A DNA stretch of 64,000 bases from Paenibacillus sp. UNC451MF (GCF_000686845.1 NZ_JMLS01000030.1:1-64000); one strand, 5' to 3'; positions 8,966 through 17,860 are shown, counted from the stretch's first letter. Translations and numbers: made by a program. The notes: generated from the sequence alone by a model not told the origin.

Positions 8966-9580
8966 ATGGACACAGCAAGTCACCTTATGTTCGGAGCAAC
9001 GCTGGGAGGGCTAGCTTTACTTGATCCCGCAGTTGCTCAGCAGCCTGTTCTTGCACATGCTATAATGGCAGCCACCTTGGTTGGGTCGAATGCTCCGGAT
9101 TTCGATACGATTGTACGGTTAAAAAGTTACTCTGCCTATATCCGTATCCACCGTGGAGTTACGCATTCTATACCCGCCTTACTGATCTGGCCCCTTCTAA
9201 TATCTTTTCCGGTAACAGGCTTATTTCAAGTATGGGAGCATTTTCATTTGATTTTCTTATGGGCAATGGGGGCTGTGCTTTATCATGTATTATTGGACTG
9301 GTTTAACGTGTATGGAGTTCAATGCTTTAGACCTTTGTCGAATAAATGGAAAAATATGGATATATTATCTTTATTCGAGCCATTCCTATTTGTGATACAT
9401 GGTGCTGGACTGATCATCTGGAGCTTTATGGGGTCGAAGGTTCATACGGGGTGGTTATTTCTTGGGATATATGCCGCAACACTCATTTATATCGTTGTAC
9501 GATCCTATCAGCACCATAAAGGTCAAAGCCTTCTTGTACTTTGCGCAAAGGGTGCATGTCAGCTGTACGGAGCAAGGTGA
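8966..9580 (+). CDS. yfhP: YfhP-like membrane-bound metal-dependent hydrolase, truncated
   Basis: A 204-residue protein of the YdjM/YfhP family (DUF457). It has several membrane segments and the conserved metal-site motifs MDTASHLMFG, SNAPDFDT, IHRGVTHSIPA and HVLLDWFNVYG. Family members including B. subtilis YfhP are over 300 residues long. Here the frame ends early, and the family-like C-terminal part continues in another frame (see 9522-9728). GGAGGAGG precedes the ATG. The N-terminal catalytic block is intact, so a partial protein could still be made. A terminator follows the remnant. Confidence 0.75.
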   Translation: MDTASHLMFGATLGGLALLDPAVAQQPVLAHAIMAATLVGSNAPDFDTIVRLKSYSAYIRIHRGVTHSIPALLIWPLLISFPVTGLFQVWEHFHLIFLWAMGAVLYHVLLDWFNVYGVQCFRPLSNKWKNMDILSLFEPFLFVIHGAGLIIWSFMGSKVHTGWLFLGIYAATLIYIVVRSYQHHKGQSLLVLCAKGACQLYGAR

Positions 9581-9728
9581 CGGTTATGTTGTGAAATGGA
9601 GAGATGTACGCTTCTGGTACAACCACCGACTTCCATTCGGTGTTGATGTGCAGTTGGATCGCAATTTGAATGTGGTAGACCATTCCTTAGGCTGGTGGAA
9701 AAAGGCATGGGATCCCCCGTTTGTCTGA
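9522..9728 (+). pseudogene. displaced C-terminal remnant of yfhP
   Basis: In the +1 frame relative to yfhP, the sequence encodes a protein-like segment (VKAFLYFAQRVHVS, then DGYVVKWRDVRFW and a run ending WDPPFV). From memory this matches the C-terminal domain of YfhP proteins. The frame changes near 9520, and about 90 family residues between the two halves appear to be missing. This suggests an internal deletion that also shifted the frame. A sequencing error alone would not explain the missing segment. Confidence 0.55.
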
Positions 9729-9730
9729 AG

Positions 9731-9760
9731 GAGGCCTGAGAGGGCCTTTTTTTTTTTTCT
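9731..9760 (+). terminator. terminator after yfhP remnant
   Basis: A short GC stem (AGGCC 9733-9737 with GGCCT 9744-9748) is followed by a run of more than ten T residues. Confidence 0.85.
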
Positions 9761-9863
9761 GTGAGTTCTATTTCTCGGGTAATGAAGGTAAGCATTGAAT
9801 GAATATCCTCTTATTGGGATAGAATAGATGAAGTGAAAAATGATAGTCGAGAGGGTGTGCGCT

Positions 9864-10076
9864 ATGGATTTTACAAGTCACGATATTGCTATAATCGAAC
9901 AAGCGTTACAACGGGCGATTAGCTCGGAACCAAAAGACTCGAAGGTCAATCACTACCGTGAAGTGTTGAGCAAGCTGCGAAACAATGCGGCTGCAGCTAT
10001 GATCGGATCAGATAAACGGGCGGTCCTTCATGATGGATTACGTTACGACTATGATGATTCATCGGACATGCTCTAA
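9864..10076 (+). CDS. small conserved-type hypothetical protein
   Basis: A 70-residue soluble, mostly helical acidic protein with no recognisable domain. It begins MDFTSHDIAIIEQALQ and ends in an Asp/Tyr-rich tail (YDYDDSS). The ATG at 9864 sits 7 nt after GAGAGGG, better than the upstream in-frame ATG at 9840. It stands alone between terminators. Function unknown; the clean ribosome site and ordinary codon use are the reasons to call it a gene. Confidence 0.65.
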   Translation: MDFTSHDIAIIEQALQRAISSEPKDSKVNHYREVLSKLRNNAAAAMIGSDKRAVLHDGLRYDYDDSSDML

Positions 10077-10231
10077 AAACTTTTCCCGGGAAAGCGCAGG
10101 AAACGACATAACATTCTGAAAATTTAAACATTTATCCTTTAGATTTCTTACACCTTTCGACTGCATTTCGGATGTTCCTGCCTAATACAGCAAGACGTGT
10201 AACGAATTAACGATGAACTGTCGAAATAATG

Positions 10232-10273
10232 AACCCTTGCGGAATTTCCGTATAGGGTTATTTTATTTATTTG
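10232..10273 (+). terminator. strong intrinsic terminator
   Basis: An extended hairpin (AACCCT 10232-10237 with AGGGTT near 10254-10259, plus an inner CGGAA/TTCCG stem) followed by ATTTTATTTATTT. It lies 155 bp past the preceding small gene, so it may end that transcript. Confidence 0.75.
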
Positions 10274-10412
10274 CCGATGATTCGCGAAAGTTACATTCCG
10301 TAGTAGAGATGCTAGATTCGATAAGACGAACTCCCGAAACAATATTACAAGTGACTTATTGGTACATGATACCTCTAAGGGACTTATCGTAATGACTTTA
10401 CCGAATAAATCC

Positions 10413-10441
10413 TTGACAATTATAGGTTGAGGAACTATATT
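10413..10441 (+). promoter_or_regulatory. consensus sigma-A promoter
   Basis: TTGACA (10413-10418), exactly 17 bp, then TATATT (10436-10441). No protein gene starts within 350 bp downstream, but a terminator does, which suggests a short RNA. Confidence 0.6.
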
Positions 10442-10447
10442 TATAAC

Positions 10448-10553
10448 AAATAATATGAATATGTACGGCGAGGGCTTGAGTCTTGGAGAAAACCTTATCC
10501 CGTAAGCATACACATCATTTTTTGGTGAGTCATGTTTACTTTGATAAGGTTTT
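10448..10553 (+). ncRNA. putative small RNA (about 105 nt)
   Basis: Bounded by the promoter at 10413-10441 and by a terminator whose 11-bp stem is 10490-10500 with 10541-10550, followed by a T-run. The stem encloses about 40 nt that include CATTTTTTGGTGAG. The 5' half can encode a 16-codon frame (10452-10502) without a ribosome site; the terminator stem overlaps its end. No known RNA family was recognised. Confidence 0.35.
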
Positions 10554-10770
10554 TTCAGCTTTTGTCGGTTATAAATGTAAGCGGAAACATGGTTCGAAAA
10601 CACTTCAGCTTTATGTAATGTCAAGACAACTGAAACATGAATAAACTCGAATTATTATGCAAGCTTTGAACTGACAATCATGATACGTTATCGCGGCGGT
10701 GGCGGCGAATTCAAAGGCAGTAAGGGTGGTGGTTAACGATCGACTTTCCAAGTGTAAGCACTTGATACGA

Positions 10771-10787
10771 TTGTAAGCGCAAACAAA
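10771..10787 (+). promoter_or_regulatory. catabolite-responsive element (cre) for CcpA
   Basis: TTGTAAGCGCAAACAAA matches the cre consensus WTGNAARCGNWWWCAWW at every position. It lies 25 bp before the lipoprotein start, a position where CcpA would repress or roadblock. A second, imperfect cre-like stretch (TGTAAGCACTT) is at 10753-10763. Confidence 0.75.
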
Positions 10788-10811
10788 ATGATTAAAGGGG
10801 GAGAAAAAAAC

Positions 10812-12131
10812 ATGTTCAAACCGTTGAAAAAAATTTCTTTGCTAAGCATTATAGCCATCATGGCGTTAACTGGTTGTACCTCTGGCAGCAAGCCGGCTGC
10901 AGAACCAAAACCCGAGGAGACAGAATTTAAGGTATCTACGGAGCCTGTAACGTTAAAGTTTTATGTCAATGTAACTAGACTTTCACCTCTTGAGTACAAT
11001 ACGTTCTTTGTAGAGCCAATCAAAAAGAAGTATCCGCACATTACGCTGGAAAAAGTTGAGGGGGATCTGGAAAAGCTTATCGTCGCTGGGCAAACGCCAG
11101 ACCTTATTTTCTCAGACAACGATTGGCATATGCCGCTAGTTTCCTTGGACCTGCCTGCGGACTTAACTGATTTGGTCAAGAAATCCAAGCTGGACCTCGG
11201 TAAGTTTGTCCCGGAAACAATTCAAGCGATCCGAAATCTGGATCCTAATGGGAAAGAACTGCAAGGTATTCCTTTCAGCCGTAACACGGGAGTGTTATTT
11301 TACAATAAAGATATTTTTGATAAGTTCGGTGTTCCTTATCCGAAGGATGGCATGCTCTGGAGCGAAGTACTGGATTTATCCCGCAAGTTAACGAGAATGG
11401 AGGACGGTGTTCAATATATTGGCTTTGACCCGCGTTTTCCTGATCATATGATCAGCCAGTATTCCCAGCCATTTGTAGATCCAAAAACCAATAAAGCGCT
11501 TGTCGATATACCTCTTTACCATAAGATTCTGGAAGTGTTCCGTGCGAATTACGATCAACCTGGTGTTGTCAATGGGACTTCGTATGCTTACGCAGATGGT
11601 ACATTTATAAAAGAGAAAAGATTGGCCATGCAGCCGGATTGGGCATCGAAAATTATGAGTGACCTTCTTCAAGCTGAAGCGGATGGCCTTGCTCCGAATT
11701 GGGATATGGTGACGAATCCTACCTTCGAGGATAAAGTCGGGAAAGGACGTCATGCGTTGGCGGATATGCTGGTCATTACGAAAGGAAGCAAGTATAAGGA
11801 ACAAGCGATGCAAGTAATTGAGCTGCTCACCTCTTCAGAGATGCAGATGCTGATTAGTAAGCATTCACGGATTACGGTTTTGAACGATCCGGAAATTATA
11901 AAAGCATTCGGTTCGGAGAACCCATCGCTTAAAAATAAAAATACAGCAGCCATTTTCAAATATCCTTCATCTCCTACGCCGACACCAAATAAATATGACA
12001 AAGAAGTACAAACGTTGATTCGTAACATGCGTAAAGATATGGCTTTAGATAAAAAGGATATCAACACGGTGCTTAGAGAAACGCAAGCAGCGGCCGACAA
12101 GAAAATAGCTGATTTAATGAAGCAGCAATGA
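10812..12131 (+). CDS. ABC-type extracellular solute-binding lipoprotein (family 1)
   Basis: A 439-residue substrate-binding protein of the carbohydrate ABC importer type. The signal peptide ends in a lipobox LTGC (lipidated Cys near residue 20), so it is anchored outside the membrane. The mature part has the usual two-lobe fold, with motifs such as GIPFSRNTGVLFYNKDIFDK and LADMLVITKGSKYKEQAM. The ATG at 10812 is 10 nt after AAAGGGGGAG. No permease or ATPase gene is adjacent, which is unusual: it must share a remote transporter or act as a sensor. The cre site upstream indicates carbon catabolite control. Ligand not predictable. Confidence 0.88.
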   Translation: MFKPLKKISLLSIIAIMALTGCTSGSKPAAEPKPEETEFKVSTEPVTLKFYVNVTRLSPLEYNTFFVEPIKKKYPHITLEKVEGDLEKLIVAGQTPDLIFSDNDWHMPLVSLDLPADLTDLVKKSKLDLGKFVPETIQAIRNLDPNGKELQGIPFSRNTGVLFYNKDIFDKFGVPYPKDGMLWSEVLDLSRKLTRMEDGVQYIGFDPRFPDHMISQYSQPFVDPKTNKALVDIPLYHKILEVFRANYDQPGVVNGTSYAYADGTFIKEKRLAMQPDWASKIMSDLLQAEADGLAPNWDMVTNPTFEDKVGKGRHALADMLVITKGSKYKEQAMQVIELLTSSEMQMLISKHSRITVLNDPEIIKAFGSENPSLKNKNTAAIFKYPSSPTPTPNKYDKEVQTLIRNMRKDMALDKKDINTVLRETQAAADKKIADLMKQQ

Positions 12132-12140
12132 GAAATAACC

Positions 12141-12171
12141 AAAAGCACTGACCCTACGGGTCAGTGCTTTT
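12141..12171. terminator. terminator after solute-binding protein gene
   Basis: A perfect 14-bp stem (AAAAGCACTGACCC with its complement) and a 3-nt loop, with A-run and T-run built in; probably works in both directions. Confidence 0.9.
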
Positions 12172-12287
12172 GATTTAATTAAGGTTTTGAATAGAAAGGG
12201 GCACGTGCACTATCCATTTCTTTCATTGAGTTACGAACATGTATTCGATATAATGGATATAACTAAGGGAAGAACGGAGATGTTGCA

Positions 12288-14573
12288 ATGAACCCGTTAA
12301 CAGGAAAGGTATCTTCGATAGAAGAAATGATAGATTTGGTTAAAAGAACGCCAGAAATTATGTCACAAGTAACTTATTGGCACACGATTCCTCCAAGGGA
12401 CGCATCATATGAGGCTTTCCCGGAGAATATTCATCCGATTTTGAAGGCTGCTCTAATGGAAAAAGGAATTGGGCAGCTTTATACGCATCAGGCGATGTCG
12501 TTTCGCGAAGTGCAGGAGGGGCGCCATCTTGTGACTGTAACACCGACGGCTTCAGGTAAGACGCTTTGTTATAATCTTCCCGTACTGCAAGGGATTCTGA
12601 ATAATGATAGTGCGAGAGCACTCTATTTGTTCCCTACTAAAGCTTTGGCTCAGGATCAGGTAGCTGAGCTTCAGGAGACCGTGAATCGAATGGGGGCCGA
12701 TATCAAGACACATACATATGACGGCGACACACCACCGACGGTACGGCAAGCGATCCGCAATGCAGGTCATATTGTCGTTACTAACCCGGATATGCTGCAT
12801 TCCGCCATTTTGCCGCATCACACCAAGTGGGTGAAGCTTTTTGAAAATATAAAATATATTGTTATCGATGAGGTTCACTCGTATCGTGGAGTATTCGGCA
12901 GCCATGTTGCCAATGTGATCCGTAGACTAAAACGTATCTGTCGCTTCTATGGTTCTTCTCCGCAATTTATATGTGCCTCTGCAACAATCGATAATCCCAA
13001 GGAGCATGCGGAGAGACTGATTGGAGAAGAAGTATCCTTGGTCGATCGTAACGGAGCTCCTGCTGGGGAGAAGCACTTTGTATTTTATAATCCGCCGGTA
13101 GTCAATCAGCAGTTGGGTATTCGGAAAAGCAGCGTGCTGGAGACACGGAAAATCGCAGGCTTGCTGCTTAAGCAGGGAGTTCAGACTATCGTGTTTGCCC
13201 GAAGTCGTGTGCGTGTGGAAATCCTTCTGACGTATTTGCAGGATCTTGTTGCTCACGAGCTCGGGACCAAGTCGATTAGAGGGTATCGCGGAGGCTATTT
13301 GCCAAAGCTGCGCCGGGAGATTGAACGTGGATTGCGAAACGGTGAAATTCGAGGAGTAGTCAGTACTAACGCGTTAGAGCTCGGGATCGACATAGGGCAG
13401 CTGCAGGCTTGTGTTCTGAATGGTTACCCTGGTACGGTTGCAAGTACTTGGCAGCAATCAGGACGTGCTGGACGCCGGCAGGAAAGCTCGATCACCTTTA
13501 TGGTGGCGAGCAGTAACCCGCTTGACCAATATATGATTCAAAATCCCCAATTTTTCTTCGAGCGCCCGCCGGAGCAAGCATTGATCCATCCTGACAACTT
13601 AATTATTTTGGTAGATCACGTGAAATGCGCCGCATACGAATTGCCCTTTGAACAAGGAGAGAAATTCGGTGATGAATCCTTAAAAGATGTACTGGAATTT
13701 TTAACGGAGGAGCAGATCCTTCACTATGTTAAGAATCGATGGTATTGGATGGAACAATCGTTCCCTGCGCACGATATTTCACTCAGATCGGCTGCGCAAG
13801 AAAACTTCGTAATTATCGATATGACAAATGGAAGCAGGGTTATTGGCGAAGTGGATCGTTTTAGCGCCCCGACGATGATACATGAGGAAGCAATCTATAT
13901 CCATGAAGGTGTTCAATACCAAGTAGAGAAGCTGGATTATGAAGAGAAAAAAGCATATATCCGAGAAGTAGACGTCGATTATTTTACGGACGCCAGTATG
14001 GCTGTTCAGCTTAAAGTGCTTCACGTCCACAGAGAATCGGAGGAAGAAGGACTGCTGCGTCAATACGGCGAAGTTACGGTGAACGCCAAACCGACCATTT
14101 TCAAAAAAATAAAACTGAGAACCCACGAAAATATCGGTTCCGGTCCTATTCATCTTCCGGAGGAAGAACTGCATACGAGCTCTTATTGGTTTACTTTCTC
14201 CGATGAAATAGCAGCCGCGTCAAGCACGAACGATATGCAGTTTGCTTTGCTCGGCATTTCCAACGTACTGGTCCATATTGCTCCACTTTATTTAATGTGT
14301 GATCCACAGGATATTCGAGTCGTGCCTCAGGTGAAGGCGGTTCATAACAAAAAGCCTACGATTTTCTTCTATGACCGTTATCCAGGAGGTGTAGGCTTAA
14401 GTGAGCGGCTGTACGAGGTACACGGGGAATTGTTGGATGAAGCGAAACGGTTGATATCCTCTTGCGGCTGTTTGAGCGGCTGCCCGGCATGCGTGGGACC
14501 TATAGAAGAGGTGGGACTCACAGGAAAACAGCTATCTATGAAGCTGCTGGAGCAACTGGAGGTGTCGCAATGA
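12288..14573 (+). CDS. mrfA: MrfA-type DEAD/DEAH helicase (DNA repair)
   Basis: A 761-residue superfamily 2 helicase matching B. subtilis MrfA/YprA, which excises mitomycin-type crosslinks and intrastrand adducts together with MrfB. It shows a Walker A TPTASGKT, a DEVH box in VIDEVHSY and motif VI QSGRAGRR. The C-terminal zinc-binding region (DUF1998 type) ends in CGCLSGCPACVG. Length fits the family. GGAGATG lies upstream of the ATG. Its stop overlaps the start of mrfB by ATGA, so the pair is translationally coupled. Confidence 0.93.
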   Translation: MNPLTGKVSSIEEMIDLVKRTPEIMSQVTYWHTIPPRDASYEAFPENIHPILKAALMEKGIGQLYTHQAMSFREVQEGRHLVTVTPTASGKTLCYNLPVLQGILNNDSARALYLFPTKALAQDQVAELQETVNRMGADIKTHTYDGDTPPTVRQAIRNAGHIVVTNPDMLHSAILPHHTKWVKLFENIKYIVIDEVHSYRGVFGSHVANVIRRLKRICRFYGSSPQFICASATIDNPKEHAERLIGEEVSLVDRNGAPAGEKHFVFYNPPVVNQQLGIRKSSVLETRKIAGLLLKQGVQTIVFARSRVRVEILLTYLQDLVAHELGTKSIRGYRGGYLPKLRREIERGLRNGEIRGVVSTNALELGIDIGQLQACVLNGYPGTVASTWQQSGRAGRRQESSITFMVASSNPLDQYMIQNPQFFFERPPEQALIHPDNLIILVDHVKCAAYELPFEQGEKFGDESLKDVLEFLTEEQILHYVKNRWYWMEQSFPAHDISLRSAAQENFVIIDMTNGSRVIGEVDRFSAPTMIHEEAIYIHEGVQYQVEKLDYEEKKAYIREVDVDYFTDASMAVQLKVLHVHRESEEEGLLRQYGEVTVNAKPTIFKKIKLRTHENIGSGPIHLPEEELHTSSYWFTFSDEIAAASSTNDMQFALLGISNVLVHIAPLYLMCDPQDIRVVPQVKAVHNKKPTIFFYDRYPGGVGLSERLYEVHGELLDEAKRLISSCGCLSGCPACVGPIEEVGLTGKQLSMKLLEQLEVSQ

Positions 14574-16021
14574 GCAGTCTGCGCGAACGGCTGTTGCGGC
14601 ATAAAAAGACGGATAACGGTTCACAGACTTCCAATACAGCCCATAAAGAGATGGAGCAGGAAGAGGCTCATAACGAGTGGGATGTTATCGAAGCAAGTAT
14701 GGCTCATAATGAATGGGGATCGTTTGTACTGCGTCGAAGGGTCTATGAAAGCTCCTTTTTCCATGGTTGTTATGCGTTAGGAGAGTTAGTGGGTCAATCG
14801 GATCCGCTGATGTCCATCCTGCTAAAAGGGGATGTCGATGCGACGGAGAGTTGTCTGCCTCATGATCGGCTCCTATACTTGGACACAGAAACGACAGGGC
14901 TTGGAATCGGAGCGGGGAATGTCCCCTTCATGATAGGAATAGGATTCTACGAGGGAGACTTGTTTGTTGTTGAACAGATGTTCATACGCAACCCGGCAGA
15001 AGAGCTGGCGATGCTGTATCACTTGCAGGAAAAGCTGGAAAAGTATCCTTACCTTGTATCATACAATGGAAAGACATTCGACTGGCCTATTATCAAGAAC
15101 AGGTACATTCTGAACAGGATGCCCTCTGAACCTGATATATCAGGACATTTGGATTTCTTATATCCTTCGCGCAGTCTGTGGAAGCATACGCTGCCCTCCT
15201 GCCGTTTAGGAAAAGTTGAGGAAGAGCGGCTCCTTGTAACAAGACACGAGGATGTTCCAGGTTCCTTGGCACCGGCTTTGTATTTTCAATATTTAGCGGA
15301 GAACGACGTCTCTGTAGTGAAAGGTGTATTTATTCACAATGAGCTCGATATTTTATCGTTGGCAGGCTTATCAGTGCACTTTTCCCGTGTAATTCAAGGA
15401 AAGATTGATTGGACAGGCATGGGGCTCGAGGAGCAATATCGGTTGGGGCTCTGGTTTCATAAGATTGGTCTGGAATCACGTGGGGAGAAGATATTGGACC
15501 ATTTGTGTGAGAGGTTGTTCGAAACAGATAACGAAGGGGCTCAAGACGAATACTTGCTTCCTCTTGCGCAGGTATATAAGCAGCAGCATCGCTATACAAC
15601 TGCTTGCCGTTTATGGTCAGCTTACGTGGAACGTAAGGGGCATCGGAGCACGGCTTCCCTGGAGCCGTATATTGAGCTTGCCATACACTATGAGCACAGG
15701 GAGAAGCAATTGCCGAAGGCTCTGATGTATGCGGAACAGGCATTGAATAAGGCATGGCAGCGTGAATCCTTGAGGAGACCTCAGCGCCCTGCAAAGGGCG
15801 GTAAGCGGGGAGGAAGGGGAATGTCACCTGAGGAACGTAAGCAGCAGGCCGAAGTCGCCGATTTAGAGAAACGAATTCAGAGGCTTCAAACGAAATCTAC
15901 ACGGGGAGTATCAAAAGAATTTCCGGAGCGGCTTGCTCCAAAGAAAAATACAGAACCCAGAAAAAGACGTTTGAAGGGTCCTGAGGAGCAGTTGGGGTTG
16001 GTCATGGACAGCTTGATATAG
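14570..16021 (+). CDS. mrfB: MrfB-type exonuclease (RNase H-like)
   Basis: A 483-residue partner of MrfA, corresponding to B. subtilis YprB/MrfB. The DnaQ/RNase H-like exonuclease domain occupies roughly residues 95-300, with acidic motif I in LYLDTETTGLG and a second motif around LVSYNGKTFDWP; the final acid lies in HNELDILSLAG. The C-terminal part is helical and TPR-like, ending in a basic, low-complexity tail. Starts at the ATG inside the mrfA stop; an upstream in-frame start would only translate mrfA antiframe sequence. Confidence 0.9.
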   Translation: MSSLRERLLRHKKTDNGSQTSNTAHKEMEQEEAHNEWDVIEASMAHNEWGSFVLRRRVYESSFFHGCYALGELVGQSDPLMSILLKGDVDATESCLPHDRLLYLDTETTGLGIGAGNVPFMIGIGFYEGDLFVVEQMFIRNPAEELAMLYHLQEKLEKYPYLVSYNGKTFDWPIIKNRYILNRMPSEPDISGHLDFLYPSRSLWKHTLPSCRLGKVEEERLLVTRHEDVPGSLAPALYFQYLAENDVSVVKGVFIHNELDILSLAGLSVHFSRVIQGKIDWTGMGLEEQYRLGLWFHKIGLESRGEKILDHLCERLFETDNEGAQDEYLLPLAQVYKQQHRYTTACRLWSAYVERKGHRSTASLEPYIELAIHYEHREKQLPKALMYAEQALNKAWQRESLRRPQRPAKGGKRGGRGMSPEERKQQAEVADLEKRIQRLQTKSTRGVSKEFPERLAPKKNTEPRKRRLKGPEEQLGLVMDSLI

Positions 16022-16150
16022 TGCATGCGTGATGAAAACGGCGGTATATGTAAGAATCCCTACCTGGAAGAGCATAAATCCGGCCTGTAATGGAAATAGT
16101 TGTAAGCATCTGCACAGACGGGCCAACTTTTCACAGGAGGGGAAGAAACT

Positions 16151-16960
16151 ATGCCGGAACTGCCGGAAATGGAAAACTACAAGCTGCTGTTAAACCAAAG
16201 AATTATCGGCCGCATCATTACAGATGTCCAAGTTGAAAGGGAGAAATCGATTAATGTTACGGTCCCACTATTTCAACATGCGTTGATCGGGTCATCTGTC
16301 AGAGAGGTGGAGCGAAGAGCCAAACACCTGCTTTTTCATTTAAGCAATTCTCATGTGCTCGTGCTTCATTTAATGCTCGGGGGCATGCTGTTCTATGGAA
16401 CAGAGAAGGAGAAGCCGGATCGGACGGTTCAAGTCACTATAAGCTTCGGTTCAATGAGTCTTTATTTTATCGGATTAAGATTAGGATACTTGCATTATTA
16501 TGATCCGGTGGATGCGGAGAGATTTCTTCAGAAGCTCGGACCAGAACCAATGGAATCAGCATTTACTATATCGCGCTTTGGTCAGCTTATGCAGAAGCAG
16601 AGCGGTACTTTAAAATCAGTGTTAGTCGATCAAAGTGTGATGGCAGGCATTGGCAACTGCTACTCGGATGAAATATGCTTTGAAGCGGGGCTCCTTCCCT
16701 CCAGGCGCTGCAAGCAGTTGGCAGATCCTGAAATGGAAACATTGTATCACTCGATGCGTCATGTTCTTGCAGAAGCAACGCGGAGCGGCGGATACATGGA
16801 GATGCCATTGTTCGTTGAAGATCGTTTAACGGGTGGGTATGATAAACAGTGTAAAGTCTACGATCGAGAAGGAGAGCCATGTGTGCGCTGCGGCAGACCG
16901 CTCATCCGGCATGATGTATCCTCCAAAAAATCGTTTTGCTGTCAGCATTGTCAGCGATAG
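16151..16960 (+). CDS. Fpg/Nei family DNA glycosylase
   Basis: A 269-residue base-excision glycosylase/AP lyase. It begins MPELPEME, where the exposed P2 and E3 are catalytic, has the conserved lysine in RRAKHLLFHL, the helix-two-turn-helix around SGTLKSVLVDQSVMAGIGN, and a C-terminal zinc finger (CVRC with CQHC). Oxidised purines or pyrimidines are removed. Residues distinguishing MutM from Nei-type enzymes are ambiguous, so no symbol is given. AGGAGG precedes the ATG. It lies just upstream of endonuclease IV, which acts on the AP sites it produces. Confidence 0.88.
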   Translation: MPELPEMENYKLLLNQRIIGRIITDVQVEREKSINVTVPLFQHALIGSSVREVERRAKHLLFHLSNSHVLVLHLMLGGMLFYGTEKEKPDRTVQVTISFGSMSLYFIGLRLGYLHYYDPVDAERFLQKLGPEPMESAFTISRFGQLMQKQSGTLKSVLVDQSVMAGIGNCYSDEICFEAGLLPSRRCKQLADPEMETLYHSMRHVLAEATRSGGYMEMPLFVEDRLTGGYDKQCKVYDREGEPCVRCGRPLIRHDVSSKKSFCCQHCQR

Positions 16961-16970
16961 GAGGTGCAGA

Positions 16971-17810
16971 ATGAACGTAGGTTGTCATTTGAGCATACGC
17001 AACGGTTTTCTCGAAGCAGCAAAAACAGCTGTAAAGCTTCACGCAAATGCTTTTCAATATTTCCCGAAGAACCCGCGCAGCTTGTCTGTCAAGCAATGGA
17101 ATGCAAAGGATGCGCAAGCATGTAAGCAGTTTTGCCTGGAACATGGGCTTTATTCAATTGCGCATACTCCTTATCCGACGAATTTGGCTGTGGACGATTC
17201 GGAGCTTCGTAAAGCTACGATTCAATCACTGAGAAACGATCTGAGCATTGCGGATGCCTGCGGTTCTGTTGGTGTTGTTGTCCATTTCGGCAAATATAAA
17301 GGGGCTGACCCGTTACAAGGCTACAAAAATATTATACAATGTTTACATGATGTGCTTTCCGATTGGGAAGGAAGAGCTAAGCTGCTTATTGAGAATCAAG
17401 CAGGAGATGGCTCCATGATGGGAACTGCGTTGGAAGAGCTTGTACAAATTCGGACGCTATGTGCTTATAAGGAACATATAGGTTATTGCTTCGATACTTG
17501 TCATGCCTTCGCCAGCGGGTTATGGCCCGTAGGGAGTGACGGATGGACTCAACTCAAAAGCCAAGCTGCTCGATTAGGCTATTTCGACCATTTGCTTGCT
17601 GTGCACCTTAACGATTCCATGTATGAAGGCGGGATGTTTAAGGACAGACATGCTATGATTGGTAGTGGGTATATCGGGGAACAGCGCTTTCGTGATTTTT
17701 TGCGGACGATACGCGGGATGGACCTGCCGGTTGTGTTGGAGACGCCGGTCCTCCGAGGTGAAACTCATGCGCCGGAGATTCAGCTTGTGCGGCACTTAGC
17801 TGATTCATAA
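16971..17810 (+). CDS. nfo: deoxyribonuclease IV (AP endonuclease family 2)
   Basis: A 279-residue TIM-barrel AP endonuclease that cleaves 5' of abasic sites using a three-zinc centre. Family motifs are GCHLSIRNG at the N-terminus, LLIENQAG, YCFDTCHAFASG, VHLNDSMYEGG and the final PVVLETP; these supply His/Glu/Asp ligands. The ATG at 16971 follows AGGAGGTG; longer in-frame extensions overlap the glycosylase gene and are not supported. It is 10 bp after the glycosylase stop, so one base-excision operon is likely. Confidence 0.92.
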   Translation: MNVGCHLSIRNGFLEAAKTAVKLHANAFQYFPKNPRSLSVKQWNAKDAQACKQFCLEHGLYSIAHTPYPTNLAVDDSELRKATIQSLRNDLSIADACGSVGVVVHFGKYKGADPLQGYKNIIQCLHDVLSDWEGRAKLLIENQAGDGSMMGTALEELVQIRTLCAYKEHIGYCFDTCHAFASGLWPVGSDGWTQLKSQAARLGYFDHLLAVHLNDSMYEGGMFKDRHAMIGSGYIGEQRFRDFLRTIRGMDLPVVLETPVLRGETHAPEIQLVRHLADS

Positions 17811-17822
17811 CGTTACATATCG

Positions 17823-17860
17823 GACAAATAAAGCATTTATTGTCTTAAAGTCTTTTTTTA
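17823..17860 (+). terminator. terminator after nfo
   Basis: An A/T-rich stem (GACAA-TAAA with TTTATTGTC, one bulged A, 17823-17844) is followed by TCTTTTTTT. Moderate strength. Confidence 0.5.

Larger units (their letters stand above)
10077..10770. other. long intergenic region with regulatory elements
   Basis: About 690 bp without a convincing protein gene. It holds a strong terminator (10232-10273), a consensus promoter (10413-10441) followed closely by another terminator (10490-10553), and near its end an 18-codon glycine-rich reading frame (10680-10736) without a ribosome site. A 158-codon minus-strand frame here lacks a Shine-Dalgarno sequence and looks spurious. Confidence 0.5.

Noticed and set aside
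10148-10624. 158-codon minus-strand open frame
   Set aside because: No ribosome binding site, irregular composition, and it runs through a strong promoter and two terminators on the opposite strand.
10680-10736. 18-codon glycine-rich frame (MIRYRGGGGEFKG...)
   Set aside because: No Shine-Dalgarno sequence and too short to judge; could be a decayed gene end.
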